Shown here: piece after piece, positions 1 to 9,172 of the stretch
Numbering within the stretch: position 1 is the stretch's first letter
Layout: each line of letters begins with the position of its first letter
Source of the DNA: MFD02979-c5 sp963705385
GTDB taxonomy: Bacteria > Bacteroidota > Bacteroidia > Cytophagales > Amoebophilaceae
Direction: 5' to 3'
Assembly: GCA_963705385.1 (NCBI GenBank)
Contig: OY970075.1
Location: forward strand, 744,001-808,000
DNA: 64,000 nucleotides
Notes under the pieces: model-generated
The model's database searches: none
Told to the model about the DNA's origin: nothing
What the model saw: only the letters and a program-made list of their open reading frames with translations
Program-made: the position numbers and the translations under genes

Positions 1-1
1 T

Positions 2-292
2 GTAGCAGGCAGAAGGGATGTTTTGCATCAGACCCTGACAACAGGCTGTGCCTTTATTCGCTTCACAGGTAATAATCTAGATGGTACAGATTATAGGCGC
101 CTTGACGCATGGGTAAAAAAACTCCATCAATGGGTTGAGCAAGGCTTAGCACAAGTCTATTTTCTCCTGCACGAGTTAGAAAAAGCATTGTGTGTTGACC
201 TGGCAGTTTACCTAATTCAACAACTCAACCAATTAGCAGGGTTGCAATTGACACCTCCTCAACTTAAGGACCAGCAAGCAAGCTTATTTTAA
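2..292 (+). CDS. DUF72 (YecE-like) protein, C-terminal part
   Basis: This is the end of a gene that begins before the window; the reading frame is open from base 2 to the TAA at 290-292. The readable 96 residues carry the typical C-terminal block of DUF72/YecE proteins: FIRFTGNN, then a helix with LDAWVKKL, then VYFLLHELEKA, where other members have the strand that closes the TIM-barrel-like fold. The biochemical role of the family is unknown. The last residues (QQASLF) resemble the short tail seen in Bacteroidota members. Family assignment is fairly secure; function is not. Confidence 0.75.
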   Translation, partial: VAGRRDVLHQTLTTGCAFIRFTGNNLDGTDYRRLDAWVKKLHQWVEQGLAQVYFLLHELEKALCVDLAVYLIQQLNQLAGLQLTPPQLKDQQASLF

Positions 293-490
293 GGATAAAA
301 AAACAAAGGATCCTTGTAGTAACTAGAGAGCATAGTTGTACATGCTCAACTTGTTCTGTTCTTGTGAACTCTGCCAGCGCTTGTTTTCTTTAAAAGCAAA
401 TAGCCAAGCTCAAAATAGCCAAGCTCAGAGGAGGAGAGCTTTTATAGGGTCACTCTGCGAGCGAGCAGCTTTAGAGCTTGATCTTCCTTG

Positions 491-2308
491 TCACTCCGCT
501 ATCATCAGTTCAATGCTTTTTTGAATAAACGCTGTGAGTGCCCTACCATGCAGCATATTTTGAGCAAGTAAGGCCAAGCTATAGGTTTGTACGGCCAGCG
601 TGTGCTGTTTTTCTTCCTGTTTAGCCTGTAGTAGCTTTGAGGATAGGGGATGGTTGGCGTTGATAGTAGCTTGTAAGGGCAGAGACAAAGAGTTATCTGG
701 CTTGCCTCCTGCTTGTGCCATGCTGTGCATTCTTTTCATCAGCTCAGGAACTGTGATGGTGACAGGAGGTTCATCAGTAGGCATGGCTGCTACAGACCAG
801 GTAACCTGGTTATCAGAGATAGCTTTTTCATAGAGCGCCTGGAGCTCTTTTTGTTCCTCGTCATTAAGCACGCTTGTCTCAGTCTCACCCTTGTCGATGA
901 GTTGGCTGGCTGTGTTAGCATCTACGCCTTGGAGGATTACCTTTGCTAGTTTTTGCTCTAGAAAGCTAACAAAATGCAGGTCAATAGGTTGATCTAACAC
1001 CAATACATCGTACCCCCTTTTTTTACAAGCCTGGATATAAAGGCCTTGCTTTTCTGGGGCAGTTGCATAGAGCATCACTAGATTTTGTTGCTTGTCAGTT
1101 TGGTTAGGCTTGATTTTAGCTTGGTATTCTTCAAATGTGAAGTATTCTCCTGCAAGGTTTTTGAGCAGTACAAATTCTTTGGCTTTTTCGTAAAACTTGT
1201 CTTCGCTCACCATGCCGTACTTGACAAACAAATCAATACTGCTCCATTGCTCCTCATACAACCTTCTGTCCTGTTTAAATAGCTCTTCTAGCTTGTCTGC
1301 TACTTTTTTGGTGATATAAGTATTGATTTTTTTCACGTTACCGTCTGCCTGAAGCGCGCTACGAGACACATTGAGTGGAATATCAGGTGAGTCAATAACC
1401 CCATGCAGCAGCATGAGAAATTCAGGCACCACATCCTTGACCTCATCAGTGATAAAGACCTGCTTGGCATAGAGCTGAATTTTATTGCGGTGCTGTGCAA
1501 AATTGTTAGTGGCTTGGGGGAAGTAAAGAATACCTGTCAGGTTAAAGGGATAGTCCACATTCAGGTGAATCCAGAGAAGCGGGGCTTGTGCAAAAGGGTA
1601 TAGCTCCTTGTAAAAATCTAAGTAATCTTTGTCTTTTAGTTCGCTGGGTGACTTAGTCCAAATAGGATGTGGGTTGTTAATGACTTTGCCCTCAAATTCG
1701 ATCTCAACAGGAAGAAACTTGCAATATTTTTCTAGCAGTTGCTGGATATGGCTGGGCTTTAAAAATTCTTCTGAGTCTTGGGCTATATGCAGCACAATAT
1801 CAGTGCCCACTTCTTTTTTTACAGCCTTGCTGATTTTAAAGCTGGTAGTACCATCACAGGTCCAGTGTATTGGCGCTGCATCTTCCTGATAGGAACGGGT
1901 GGTAATTTCTACTTTTTCAGCCACCATAAAGGCAGCATAAAATCCTAACCCGAAAAACCCAATCAACTGTTGTGGCTGGCCTTTATCTTTGTATTTTTCT
2001 ACAAATTCAGTAGCTCCTGAAAAAGCCACTTGGTTGATGTATTTTTTGATCTCTTCGGCGGTCATACCAAGACCGTGGTCACTGATAGTGATGGTCTTGC
2101 GCTGTTGGTTAATGTTAATCTGGACTTGCAACTGATCAGTGGGACCTTCATACTGACCCAGGGAGGCAAGCTGTTTGAGTTTCTGGGTGGCATCCACTGC
2201 ATTGGAGACAAGCTCTCTAAGGAATACCTCGTGGTCTGAATACAAGAATTTTTTGATGATAGGAAAGATGTTCTCGGTATGGACTGATATAGTGCCTTTT
2301 TCGTTCAT
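491..2308 (-). CDS. htpG: Chaperone HtpG (bacterial Hsp90)
   Basis: A 605-residue ATP-dependent cytosolic chaperone. The N-terminal GHKL ATPase fold is shown by ELVSNAVDA (the Mg-binding Asn helix), SDHGLGM (nucleotide-binding DxGxG) and GFFGLGFYAAF (ATP lid), followed by the GTDIVLH strand. The middle domain contains PLLWIHLN and the conserved segment PLNVSRSALQ near residue 310, which carries the catalytic-loop Arg. The C-terminal dimerisation part is shorter than in Escherichia coli HtpG (624 residues). There is no charged linker, as usual for bacterial forms. The start is the ATG at 2308, directly before the conserved KGTISVHTEN. The gene appears to be monocistronic, with 184 bases to nuoA behind it. 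Confidence 0.96.
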   Translation of the reverse strand: MNEKGTISVHTENIFPIIKKFLYSDHEVFLRELVSNAVDATQKLKQLASLGQYEGPTDQLQVQININQQRKTITISDHGLGMTAEEIKKYINQVAFSGATEFVEKYKDKGQPQQLIGFFGLGFYAAFMVAEKVEITTRSYQEDAAPIHWTCDGTTSFKISKAVKKEVGTDIVLHIAQDSEEFLKPSHIQQLLEKYCKFLPVEIEFEGKVINNPHPIWTKSPSELKDKDYLDFYKELYPFAQAPLLWIHLNVDYPFNLTGILYFPQATNNFAQHRNKIQLYAKQVFITDEVKDVVPEFLMLLHGVIDSPDIPLNVSRSALQADGNVKKINTYITKKVADKLEELFKQDRRLYEEQWSSIDLFVKYGMVSEDKFYEKAKEFVLLKNLAGEYFTFEEYQAKIKPNQTDKQQNLVMLYATAPEKQGLYIQACKKRGYDVLVLDQPIDLHFVSFLEQKLAKVILQGVDANTASQLIDKGETETSVLNDEEQKELQALYEKAISDNQVTWSVAAMPTDEPPVTITVPELMKRMHSMAQAGGKPDNSLSLPLQATINANHPLSSKLLQAKQEEKQHTLAVQTYSLALLAQNMLHGRALTAFIQKSIELMIAE

Positions 2309-2492
2309 GACTATAGGGGGCTGTTGATGATAGGCTTTTAGTGATCTTCTACTGCAAGTAACAAAAGCTGTTCCAATATAATATAAGCTGCTGCAATAAG
2401 GAGGATCCCTAACACTGCCATAATGACCGTATTAGGTTATATAAGGAGGAAAAGACCTGCCGCTGTATCAAGCCTTTGCGTGTACAAAGGGG

Positions 2493-2999
2493 CTAATCAT
2501 TGGTACTACTATCAGCAAGTGTAGTATAACGACTGTTGATGCGCTCATAATGTATTCTAGGTACTTTGGATGAAAAGGAAGGTGGAACAACTGTAGGTCT
2601 TATATATGTAAAGCACCCTTTGCTCCATGTATAGACGAGTCCTACAGCAAGCAGGATGATAAAAAAAAAGGCAGACAGCGCTGTGTAATTGGCCCAGAGC
2701 CCTTCTGTGTATGCATTTAGTTCATGATGCCTCCATATGGTTGCCCAAGGAAAGAGGAGCACTGTTTCTAGTTCGAAAAGAACAAATACCATGGCAATGG
2801 TATAGAAGCGCGTGTTCAGTTTTCCCCAGGCACTTCCAACAGGCTCTTCGCCTGACTCATAGGTACTGCGTTTTTCTAGGTTAGGGTGATGAGGGCGGTA
2901 CAGCGCACTTACCCATGATCCAACCCCAATAAAAAGCATGGCTCCTGCTACAAAGGTTAGTATTTCTATGAGGGCAATTTGTTCTATAGCGATCATCAA
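2493..2999 (-). CDS. nuoA: NADH-quinone oxidoreductase subunit A
   Basis: A 168-residue, three-helix membrane subunit of respiratory complex I. It shows the family's YESGEEPVGSAW segment in the first loop, then the second helix with FVLFELETVLLFPWA, whose Glu residues line the quinone/proton region, and a third helix near residues 105-125. The ~35-residue hydrophilic tail (TVVPPSF to the end) makes it longer than the usual ~120-147 residues. In most Bacteroidota nuoA opens a nuoA-N operon; here it stands alone between htpG and an ankyrin gene. A possible promoter -10 (TAAATTTG, read on the minus strand) lies about 48 bases upstream, without a clear TTTG -33 box. Confidence 0.93.
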   Translation of the reverse strand: MMIAIEQIALIEILTFVAGAMLFIGVGSWVSALYRPHHPNLEKRSTYESGEEPVGSAWGKLNTRFYTIAMVFVLFELETVLLFPWATIWRHHELNAYTEGLWANYTALSAFFFIILLAVGLVYTWSKGCFTYIRPTVVPPSFSSKVPRIHYERINSRYTTLADSSTND

Positions 3000-3163
3000 A
3001 AAATTTATGTAATACGTAGATCATTAATTCTAAAACCTACCAAATTTATTTGTTATATAATTAACATTATGTTGAGTTTAGTTGCTTCTTCTGAGCTACT
3101 GCCGACTAGAGTATTTAATTATTTTTCCTTACTCTTGCCTTACTGAAACTAAACAGAAGCGTA

Positions 3164-3793
3164 ATGAATAATATTACTATTACTTTCAGGGTACTAATGC
3201 TTGTGCTCACGACGGTACAATGTAGTAGAACTAATCCATCTTTTCAGCCTGCTATAGAAACAAATGTGGTACTCAGCGATGATGTTGTTGATAACATCAA
3301 AAATGATTTTCTTAGAGAGAAGGTTAAGATGTTGAAAGCAGGTAACAAGGTAAATGTCTTAATAGATAGCATGGATCGTTCTTTACCCATGTTAGCAGTC
3401 ATGGAACCTAGCCACAATTTGGCTATCCTTCAATACTTGCAACAGCATGGAATACCTTCCAATACTCCTAATAGCTACCACGCTACAGCTTTGCACTTCG
3501 CACTATACCCAAATAAAAGAGGTAATCCTACTGAGATGCTAGAAGTAATTAGGTATCTAGTTCAATACAGAGTGCTTGTGAATCAAACGGACCAGTACTC
3601 CCGCACAGCATTACATTGGGCACTGTATGATATTGACAAAAGCGATACGGACCTTGACTACACCCAAAAGGTAGTCAAGTTATTATGCGAGAAAGGTGCC
3701 CGGGTAGATGTGCCAGACGATAGAGGAGAGACAGCACTTTTTCTAGCAAGGAAGCAACCTGTTATTAAGAGATTATTAGAAGCACAGCAATAA
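3164..3793 (+). CDS. Ankyrin-repeat lipoprotein
   Basis: A 209-residue protein with a hydrophobic leader ending in VQC (Cys 20), a plausible though weak lipobox, so it is probably lipid-anchored in an outer or surface position. From about residue 85 on it contains three ankyrin-type units with the core pattern TALHFAL, TALHWAL and TALFLAR, each followed by a pair of helices such as MLEVIRYLVQY and VVKLLCEKGARVD. Ankyrin proteins in intracellular symbionts commonly bind host proteins, but nothing here names a target. It is divergent from nuoA (164 bases between starts). Confidence 0.8.
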   Translation: MNNITITFRVLMLVLTTVQCSRTNPSFQPAIETNVVLSDDVVDNIKNDFLREKVKMLKAGNKVNVLIDSMDRSLPMLAVMEPSHNLAILQYLQQHGIPSNTPNSYHATALHFALYPNKRGNPTEMLEVIRYLVQYRVLVNQTDQYSRTALHWALYDIDKSDTDLDYTQKVVKLLCEKGARVDVPDDRGETALFLARKQPVIKRLLEAQQ

Positions 3794-3858
3794 GCCAAAG
3801 CCTTCCCTCAAAATTATTAAAGGTCAGCTGCTGTAATGTTAGGAATACCAAGGAATAA

Positions 3859-4056
3859 GCGCATTTTAACCCCAAGAAATTATTTTTAGGATTGTCGTTA
3901 GTGGTAGCTGGAATTATTATTGCCTTAATTGTCTCTTCTGTAAGCTTTGAGTTAGGAACCTCGCCTCCACTTCCTGTTGGGGACATCAGGAGTAAGTATG
4001 CACAAGTAGTTGCTCGACGGGAGGCATACAACCGTGAGACTGTCCTGCTGCGCTAG
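3859..4056 (+). pseudogene. Possible remnant of a one-helix membrane protein
   Basis: Downstream of the ankyrin gene one frame stays open for 65 codons but has no ATG. It encodes a basic start (PKK), a strongly hydrophobic stretch of about 20 residues (GLSLVVAGIIIALIVSSV), and a charged helix (KYAQVVARREAYN), ending at a TAG that overlaps the convergent topA stop by a few bases. The composition is protein-like rather than random, so this may be the end of a lost gene or a small protein starting at the TTG at 3892. I do not recognise a family. Confidence 0.3.
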
Positions 4057-6365
4057 TTTTTCCTGCCCAGCTTTTTCCTTACTGGTGCCTGTGCAACCAG
4101 CGCTAGGCAAGCCTCTAGGGTCAGCGTGCCAGGATCTTCTATGGTTTTAGGAATTTTCACATTTTTTCCCTCTACTTTGATGTAAGGGCCCCACCTGCCT
4201 TGCAGAATCTGCATATCAGGATGCTCCTCAAAACGTTTGATGAGCCTTTCGGCATCTGCCTTGCGTTTGGCCTGGACTAACTTAATAGCTCGTTCTGCAT
4301 CAATAGTAAGCGGGTCATCTTCTTTGCTTAGGCTGTAAAACTTTGCATTGTGCTTGATGTAAGGCCCATACCTGCCTGTGCTCACAACCAAAGGGCTTTC
4401 TTCAAAGTCGCCCACTGTTCGAGGTAATTCAAAGAGTACAAGGGCCTCCTCTAGAGTAATGTTTTCGATTCGTTGGTCTTGCTTAAGGCTGGTAAACTTG
4501 GGAGGTTGGTCTCCCTCATTTTCTCCTATTTGTACCAAAGGTCCGTACTTACCTATCCTTACAATAACTGGCTTGCCAGTATTTGGCTCTTGTCCTAGCA
4601 GTCGCGCGGTACCAACAGCTGAGCGGTCTATTTGGGCTGTTTGCGCTACTTTAGGGTAGAATTCACCATAAAACTCAGCCAGCATCTTATCCCATGTTTT
4701 TCCGCCTCCAGCAATGGCATCCAATTCTTGCTCTACCTTGGCGGTAAATCCATAATCTGTTACGTCAGAAAAATGTTTTACCAAAAAGTCATTCACGACC
4801 ATGGCCATGTCTGTAGGAAATAGCTTTTGCTTTTCTGTACCTACTACCTCTACATGCTGCTCGCGTTGGATAGGCCCTTCTTGGAGGGTCAGTGTCCTGT
4901 AGCTACGCGCCTTGCCCTCCCGGTCTTCCTTAACAACGTAGCCTCTTTTCTGGATAGTAGCAATGATAGGGGCATAGGTAGAAGGCCGTCCGATACCTTT
5001 TTCTTCCAACTGCTTGACCAGGCTTGCCTCGGTATAGCGAGCAGGTGGCTTGCTAAAGCGCTCTCGGGCTTTCATATGTTCCAACATGAGTACTTGGCCA
5101 ATGGTCAGCGGAGGCAACATACCTTGACTTTCAGCTAATTCGTCTTCTTCTTGGGCAGCTGCATATACCTTAAGGAAGCCTTCGAACTTAATGACTTCTC
5201 CCCTAGCCACAAGTGTTTGAGGGGTAGTAGAGATAGCAATGGTAGCCACTGTTTTTTCTAACTGTGCGTCAGTCATCTGCGAAGCAATAGAACGGCTCCA
5301 AATGAGTTCGTAAAGTCTTTGTTCACTATTATCCTGGCTAACCACCCTTTGGGAGAAATCAGTGGGCCTAATGGCTTCGTGCGCTTCCTGGGCAGTGGCC
5401 GACTTGGTTTTGTAAGCCCTACGTTGGAAGTATTCAGGGCCATAAGCAGCAATGACCTCCTGTTTGGCGCCTGCCACAGCTTCTTCGGACAAGTTCATAG
5501 AATCAGTCCTCATGTAGGAAATTTTTCCTGCCTCATACAGGTGCTGTGCTACCAACATCGTTCTTGTTACTGAATAGCCTAGCTTTCTGCTGGCTTCTTG
5601 CTGCAAACTAGAGGTGGTAAAAGGCGGTGCAGGCGATTTTTTGGCTGCCTTTTTTTCCAAGCTTTTGATAGAAAATGTAGCTCCCTTGCATTGTTCTAAA
5701 AATTGATAGGCCTCTTCCTCAGTTTTGAAGCGCTCTGGTAGCTCTGCTTGGAGATATTTGCCCTTTCCCAGATCAAAAAGTGCTGTGACGACAAAGCTGG
5801 CTGTGGGCTTAAAGTCGTAGATGCTACGCTCACGCTCTACTACAAGCCTTACAGCCACTGACTGCACCCGCCCTGCAGAGAGGCCACGCTTGATCTTTTT
5901 CCATAAAATAGGTGACAGGTCGTACCCCACTAGCCGATCGAGTACGCGCCGGGCTTGCTGTGAGTTGACCAGGTCCAAGTCAATCCCTCTGGGGGACTGA
6001 AGGGCATTGAGAACAGCGTTTTTGGTGATTTCTCTAAAGACGATTCTACGTATCTTAGCATCGTTGAGCTCTAAGGCCTCTTTCAGGTGCCAAGAAATAG
6101 ATTCTCCCTCTCGGTCATCATCACTGGCTAGGTAGACGTAGTCGGCGCTGCTGGCTAATTTTTTTAATTCTTTGACAATGGCTTGTTTTTCTTGGCTGAT
6201 TTCATAAGTGGGGAGAAAGCCCTGTGCTACTTCAATAGCTAGTTTTCCTTTAGGCAAATCTCTAATGTGGCCGTTACAAGAAGCAACTTTATAGTCTGTG
6301 CCTAGATATCCTTCGATAGTTTTGGCTTTGGCAGGTGATTCTACGATGACGAGATTCTTGGGCAT
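4053..6365 (-). CDS. topA: DNA topoisomerase I
   Basis: A 770-residue type IA topoisomerase that relaxes negative supercoils through a 5'-phosphotyrosine intermediate. The Toprim domain at the N-terminus has VIVESPAKAKTI (6-17) and the metal-binding SDDDREGE (81-88). The catalytic tyrosine is Tyr 284 in SYMRTDSM. Conserved GLSAGRVQSVAVRLV lies at 161-175. Instead of zinc fingers, the C-terminus carries three short Gly-rich repeats (GKYGPLVQIG, GRYGPYIKHN, GRWGPYIKVE), the form usual in Bacteroidota. It is divergent from the SixA-like gene, 113 bases apart. Confidence 0.96.
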   Translation of the reverse strand: MPKNLVIVESPAKAKTIEGYLGTDYKVASCNGHIRDLPKGKLAIEVAQGFLPTYEISQEKQAIVKELKKLASSADYVYLASDDDREGESISWHLKEALELNDAKIRRIVFREITKNAVLNALQSPRGIDLDLVNSQQARRVLDRLVGYDLSPILWKKIKRGLSAGRVQSVAVRLVVERERSIYDFKPTASFVVTALFDLGKGKYLQAELPERFKTEEEAYQFLEQCKGATFSIKSLEKKAAKKSPAPPFTTSSLQQEASRKLGYSVTRTMLVAQHLYEAGKISYMRTDSMNLSEEAVAGAKQEVIAAYGPEYFQRRAYKTKSATAQEAHEAIRPTDFSQRVVSQDNSEQRLYELIWSRSIASQMTDAQLEKTVATIAISTTPQTLVARGEVIKFEGFLKVYAAAQEEDELAESQGMLPPLTIGQVLMLEHMKARERFSKPPARYTEASLVKQLEEKGIGRPSTYAPIIATIQKRGYVVKEDREGKARSYRTLTLQEGPIQREQHVEVVGTEKQKLFPTDMAMVVNDFLVKHFSDVTDYGFTAKVEQELDAIAGGGKTWDKMLAEFYGEFYPKVAQTAQIDRSAVGTARLLGQEPNTGKPVIVRIGKYGPLVQIGENEGDQPPKFTSLKQDQRIENITLEEALVLFELPRTVGDFEESPLVVSTGRYGPYIKHNAKFYSLSKEDDPLTIDAERAIKLVQAKRKADAERLIKRFEEHPDMQILQGRWGPYIKVEGKNVKIPKTIEDPGTLTLEACLALVAQAPVRKKLGRKN

Positions 6366-6478
6366 GATGGCCGTATTTTCTGCGAATATCTATGCTATTG
6401 GCAAAAAAGCAAAGTTGTGGAATAGGTATCTTTATTTTGTTATTTTTTTGCACGTTTTGAAGCACGCAAAGGGTTATT

Positions 6479-6976
6479 ATGCCTCACAGAAATTTATTTC
6501 TTTTAAGACACGCCCAGGCATTTGCTCCTGAATTGCAAAGCAAAGATACCTATAGACTGCTAACAGAAGCAGGGTGGAATGCTGCTGCTACACTAGGCGC
6601 ATACTGGTGCAAACAAGGTATGCATTTTGACAAGATAAGGGCTAGTCCTGCAGTTCGTACTATTTCAACGGCCAAGCTGGTAGCAGGCCATATGGGCTAT
6701 GCTCATGAGGCAATAGGTCTGGATGATGTGTTGTATGAAGGAACAGTAGGCGCTGTAATAGCTCAGATGCAGACATGGAACGCTGCTTGGCAACGAGTGC
6801 TGATAGTAAGTCACAAGCCGCTCATTAGTGCTTTAATAACTTATCTGACTGGTAAAGCTACCCTACAGCTACCTACTTGTGGCTACACACACGTTAGGCT
6901 CAACATTATATCTTGGCATGAGGTAGCCAAAGGCGTCGGCCAAATTGTTGCTTCAAATAACCCTGAAGAGTTATGA
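6479..6976 (+). CDS. SixA-like histidine phosphatase
   Basis: A 165-residue member of the histidine phosphatase (phosphoglycerate mutase-like) superfamily. The phospho-accepting motif LLRHAQA is at residues 8-14 (Arg 10, His 11), a second Arg is in SPAVRTISTA, and the second active-site His is in VSHKPL near residue 112. The RHA-x-A form and short length match SixA, which removes phosphate from phosphohistidine on signalling or PTS proteins, but the substrate cannot be read from the sequence. No histidine phosphotransfer protein is encoded nearby. Confidence 0.8.
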   Translation: MPHRNLFLLRHAQAFAPELQSKDTYRLLTEAGWNAAATLGAYWCKQGMHFDKIRASPAVRTISTAKLVAGHMGYAHEAIGLDDVLYEGTVGAVIAQMQTWNAAWQRVLIVSHKPLISALITYLTGKATLQLPTCGYTHVRLNIISWHEVAKGVGQIVASNNPEEL

Positions 6977-7265
6977 GTTAGGAATGACACGTTATACTTG
7001 AATTAGTCTCAAACTTCACAGCTTAACTATCCTAATACGCTTGAGAGATAAGTCCAAAAGTACTATGCTCCCCTTCAAGGAAGCCATCAAAGATGATTTT
7101 AAGGTTACTTTAAGCGAAAGGTCATAACATTTATTCCTATACGCTGCTACATTAGCTACACTGCTAACTTACAGCCAGCTAACTACGGTGCTACTCAGGA
7201 TTCAGCTCCAAGGAGCTCTTTAATAGCTTAGGGAAACAAAAAGAGGTAGAAAAAATTAAATTGCC
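6977..7265. other. Intergenic region, no gene seen
   Basis: This stretch lies between two converging genes (the SixA-like gene and accA). No reading frame of convincing composition and no RNA gene fold was seen. Short stop-filled frames suggest it may be a decayed gene, but I could match it to nothing. Confidence 0.4.
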
Positions 7266-8225
7266 TTAGCTTATGCCCTCTGCTACAACGCCCATCTTAT
7301 AGAACTTTTCCCTACGCTGTTTGATGCGTTGCGCAGGGGAGAGCTTGCAAAGGACTTTGAGTTGTGTTAAAATCTCATACTTCAGGGTCTCTGCCATACC
7401 CTGTGGGTCTCTATGCGCACCACCCAACGGTTCTGGGATAATACCATCGATCAGCTTATGTTCTAGCATGTCTTTTGCTGTTAGTTTTAGTACTTCGGCA
7501 GCTTGTTCTTTGTAATCCCAATTTTTCCAAAGGATAGAGGAGCACGACTCAGGAGATATCACTGAGTACCAAGTATTTTCTAGCATCAATACCCGATCGC
7601 CCACTGCAATGCCTAGCGCACCGCCGGATGCGCCTTCGCCAATAATGATACAAATGACAGGTACGTGTAGCCCAAACATTGCTTGGGTATTATGTGCAAT
7701 GGCTTCTGCCTGGCCACGTTCTTCCGCTTCCAAACCAGGGTAAGCTCCTGGCGTATCGATCAAGGTGACAATGGGCTTGTTAAACTTTTCAGCCAGCTTC
7801 ATGAGCCGCAGGGCCTTTCTGTAGCCTTCTGGGTTGGCCATCCCAAAGTTTCGTTCCTGACGTTCTTTGGTGTTTCTACCTTTTTGGTGTCCAATAAGCA
7901 TGATAGTCTCCCCTCCTACTTTGCCCAATCCGCCTACAATGGCTTTATCGTCGCCCATGGCTCGATCTCCATGCAGTGCAATGAATACCTCAGTAATATG
8001 ATTAATATAGTCAAGTGTGTAGGGACGGTCTGCATGGCGCGATAACTGTACTCGCTGCCAACGCGTTAGGCTTTGAAAGGTTCCTGTTTGTAGGATCCTA
8101 ATCTGCTGCTCTAGCTTTTGGATAGCCTTGTTCAAGCTGCTTACTTTCTTCTGAGCAGCTTTTTCCTTCATAGAGGCCAACTTTTCCTCGAGTTGGGCAA
8201 TAGGTTTTTCAAATTCCAAGAGCAT
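7266..8225 (-). CDS. accA: Acetyl-CoA carboxylase carboxyltransferase subunit alpha
   Basis: A 319-residue subunit of the AccAD carboxyltransferase, which moves carboxyl from carboxybiotin to acetyl-CoA in the first step of fatty-acid synthesis. The N-terminal coiled region (EKPIAQLEEKLA) is followed by the crotonase-like core: LHGDRAMGDDKAIVGG, IGHQKGRNTKER, NFGMANPEGYRKALR, LIDTPGAYPG and the oxyanion-hole region IGEGASGGALG. Length matches the family (about 317-319). The start is the ATG at 8225. No accD is in the window. Confidence 0.97.
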   Translation of the reverse strand: MLLEFEKPIAQLEEKLASMKEKAAQKKVSSLNKAIQKLEQQIRILQTGTFQSLTRWQRVQLSRHADRPYTLDYINHITEVFIALHGDRAMGDDKAIVGGLGKVGGETIMLIGHQKGRNTKERQERNFGMANPEGYRKALRLMKLAEKFNKPIVTLIDTPGAYPGLEAEERGQAEAIAHNTQAMFGLHVPVICIIIGEGASGGALGIAVGDRVLMLENTWYSVISPESCSSILWKNWDYKEQAAEVLKLTAKDMLEHKLIDGIIPEPLGGAHRDPQGMAETLKYEILTQLKVLCKLSPAQRIKQRREKFYKMGVVAEGIS

Positions 8226-8417
8226 AGGCCGATATTTGAACCTACAAAGCTAAAATCTATTTGTGCGCAAACCTAGCGCTCTGATTTGAAAATCAGTGGA
8301 GATAATTGTAGGACTCTCTTGCAAATCACAAACAAACCTCTAATTTTGTTGCCTGCGGCTAACTGAGCAATAAGCAGTAGGCCGAACAGCTCTTTTTAGT
8401 CAGCAAATCACTCAATT

Positions 8418-8492
8418 GGTCTGGTAGTTCAGCTTGGTTAGAATGCCTGCCTGTCACGCAGGAGGTCGCGGGTTCGAATCCCGTCCAGACCG
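8418..8492 (+). tRNA. tRNA-Asp (anticodon GUC)
   Basis: A complete 75-base cloverleaf. The acceptor stem pairs GGTCTGG (8418-8424) with CCAGACC (8485-8491), followed by discriminator G. The anticodon stem CCTGC/GCAGG holds the loop CTGTCAC, giving anticodon GTC at 8453-8455. The T arm has the usual GGTTCGAATCC loop. The 3' CCA is not encoded (the bases after the discriminator are CTT). Confidence 0.97.
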
Positions 8493-8685
8493 CTTACTTA
8501 GCTTCTTGATTTTCAGGGAGTTATGACACAGGTTTTTTGTAATTTTACTGAGTCTGCAACTCGGGGTCCTACGCTTAGCTTCTCATGGATAAGGTGGAAG
8601 CACCCTGTTGGACTTCCGTGTATGATAAGCCAGGATCAACCCCTTTAGCAAAGGTATCCAAGTTTTCCACCTTACCAAGTAAGCC

Positions 8686-8919
8686 CTATTCATCGTTACT
8701 CTTCCAATTTCCATCTTCGTCTTTGTGGTACTTAGTTTTAACAACACTCCAGGCTACTTTGTGTGCTATTGCTTCTAAGGGAGTATCATCTCTCCTTTTT
8801 GATGGATCTTTATATTCTTCTAAGGCATTATTAAATGCTTTTCTGTATATCTCTTGACCATGCTCAGGTAAATGGTTACGTACAGAATCAGGCAATGCTT
8901 GGTTATTATCGTAGGGCAT
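8686..8919 (-). CDS. chaB: ChaB family protein
   Basis: A 77-residue, small, highly charged protein starting MPYDNNQALPDSVRNHLP, the hallmark of the ChaB family, followed by the helix GQEIYRKAFNNALEEY and the conserved AHKVAWSVVKTKYHKD. Length agrees with the family (about 60-80). In Escherichia coli ChaB is annotated as a regulator of the ChaA cation antiporter, but evidence for that is thin, and no chaA lies nearby. In other Bacteroidota ChaB is often a stress-linked single gene. Confidence 0.9.
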   Translation of the reverse strand: MPYDNNQALPDSVRNHLPEHGQEIYRKAFNNALEEYKDPSKRRDDTPLEAIAHKVAWSVVKTKYHKDEDGNWKSNDE

Positions 8920-9172
8920 AGTTAGAAAATTTTTATTGACTTAGCCTATGTGCAAGGCACACGTTATATAAATTTTCCAGTCCTTGCAGCAGCAAGCCTT
9001 CAAGTGTAATAGTTTAAACTCGCAAAAATTTATAACAGGAGCAAGCACGTAGTGGGACTACAGCTGCTGCTATGTTTCCTTACTTCATGGAAGCTTCGTC
9101 GTCTGCTTGGCAAGCCTTGATGAATTAATGGGCTGACTGTTGCCCTGCTACTATAAAAGCTTGCTCTTCTAC
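8920..9172. other. Intergenic region, no gene seen
   Basis: The 253 bases upstream of chaB and downstream of the TPR pseudogene tail. No open frame or RNA gene recognised. It probably includes the chaB promoter, but no full TTTG/TAnnTTTG pair was found. Confidence 0.4.

Noticed and set aside
361..440. Short direct repeat (AATAGCCAAGCTCA twice)
   Set aside because: Only two copies of 14 bases between two genes; too little to claim a function or a CRISPR-like array.
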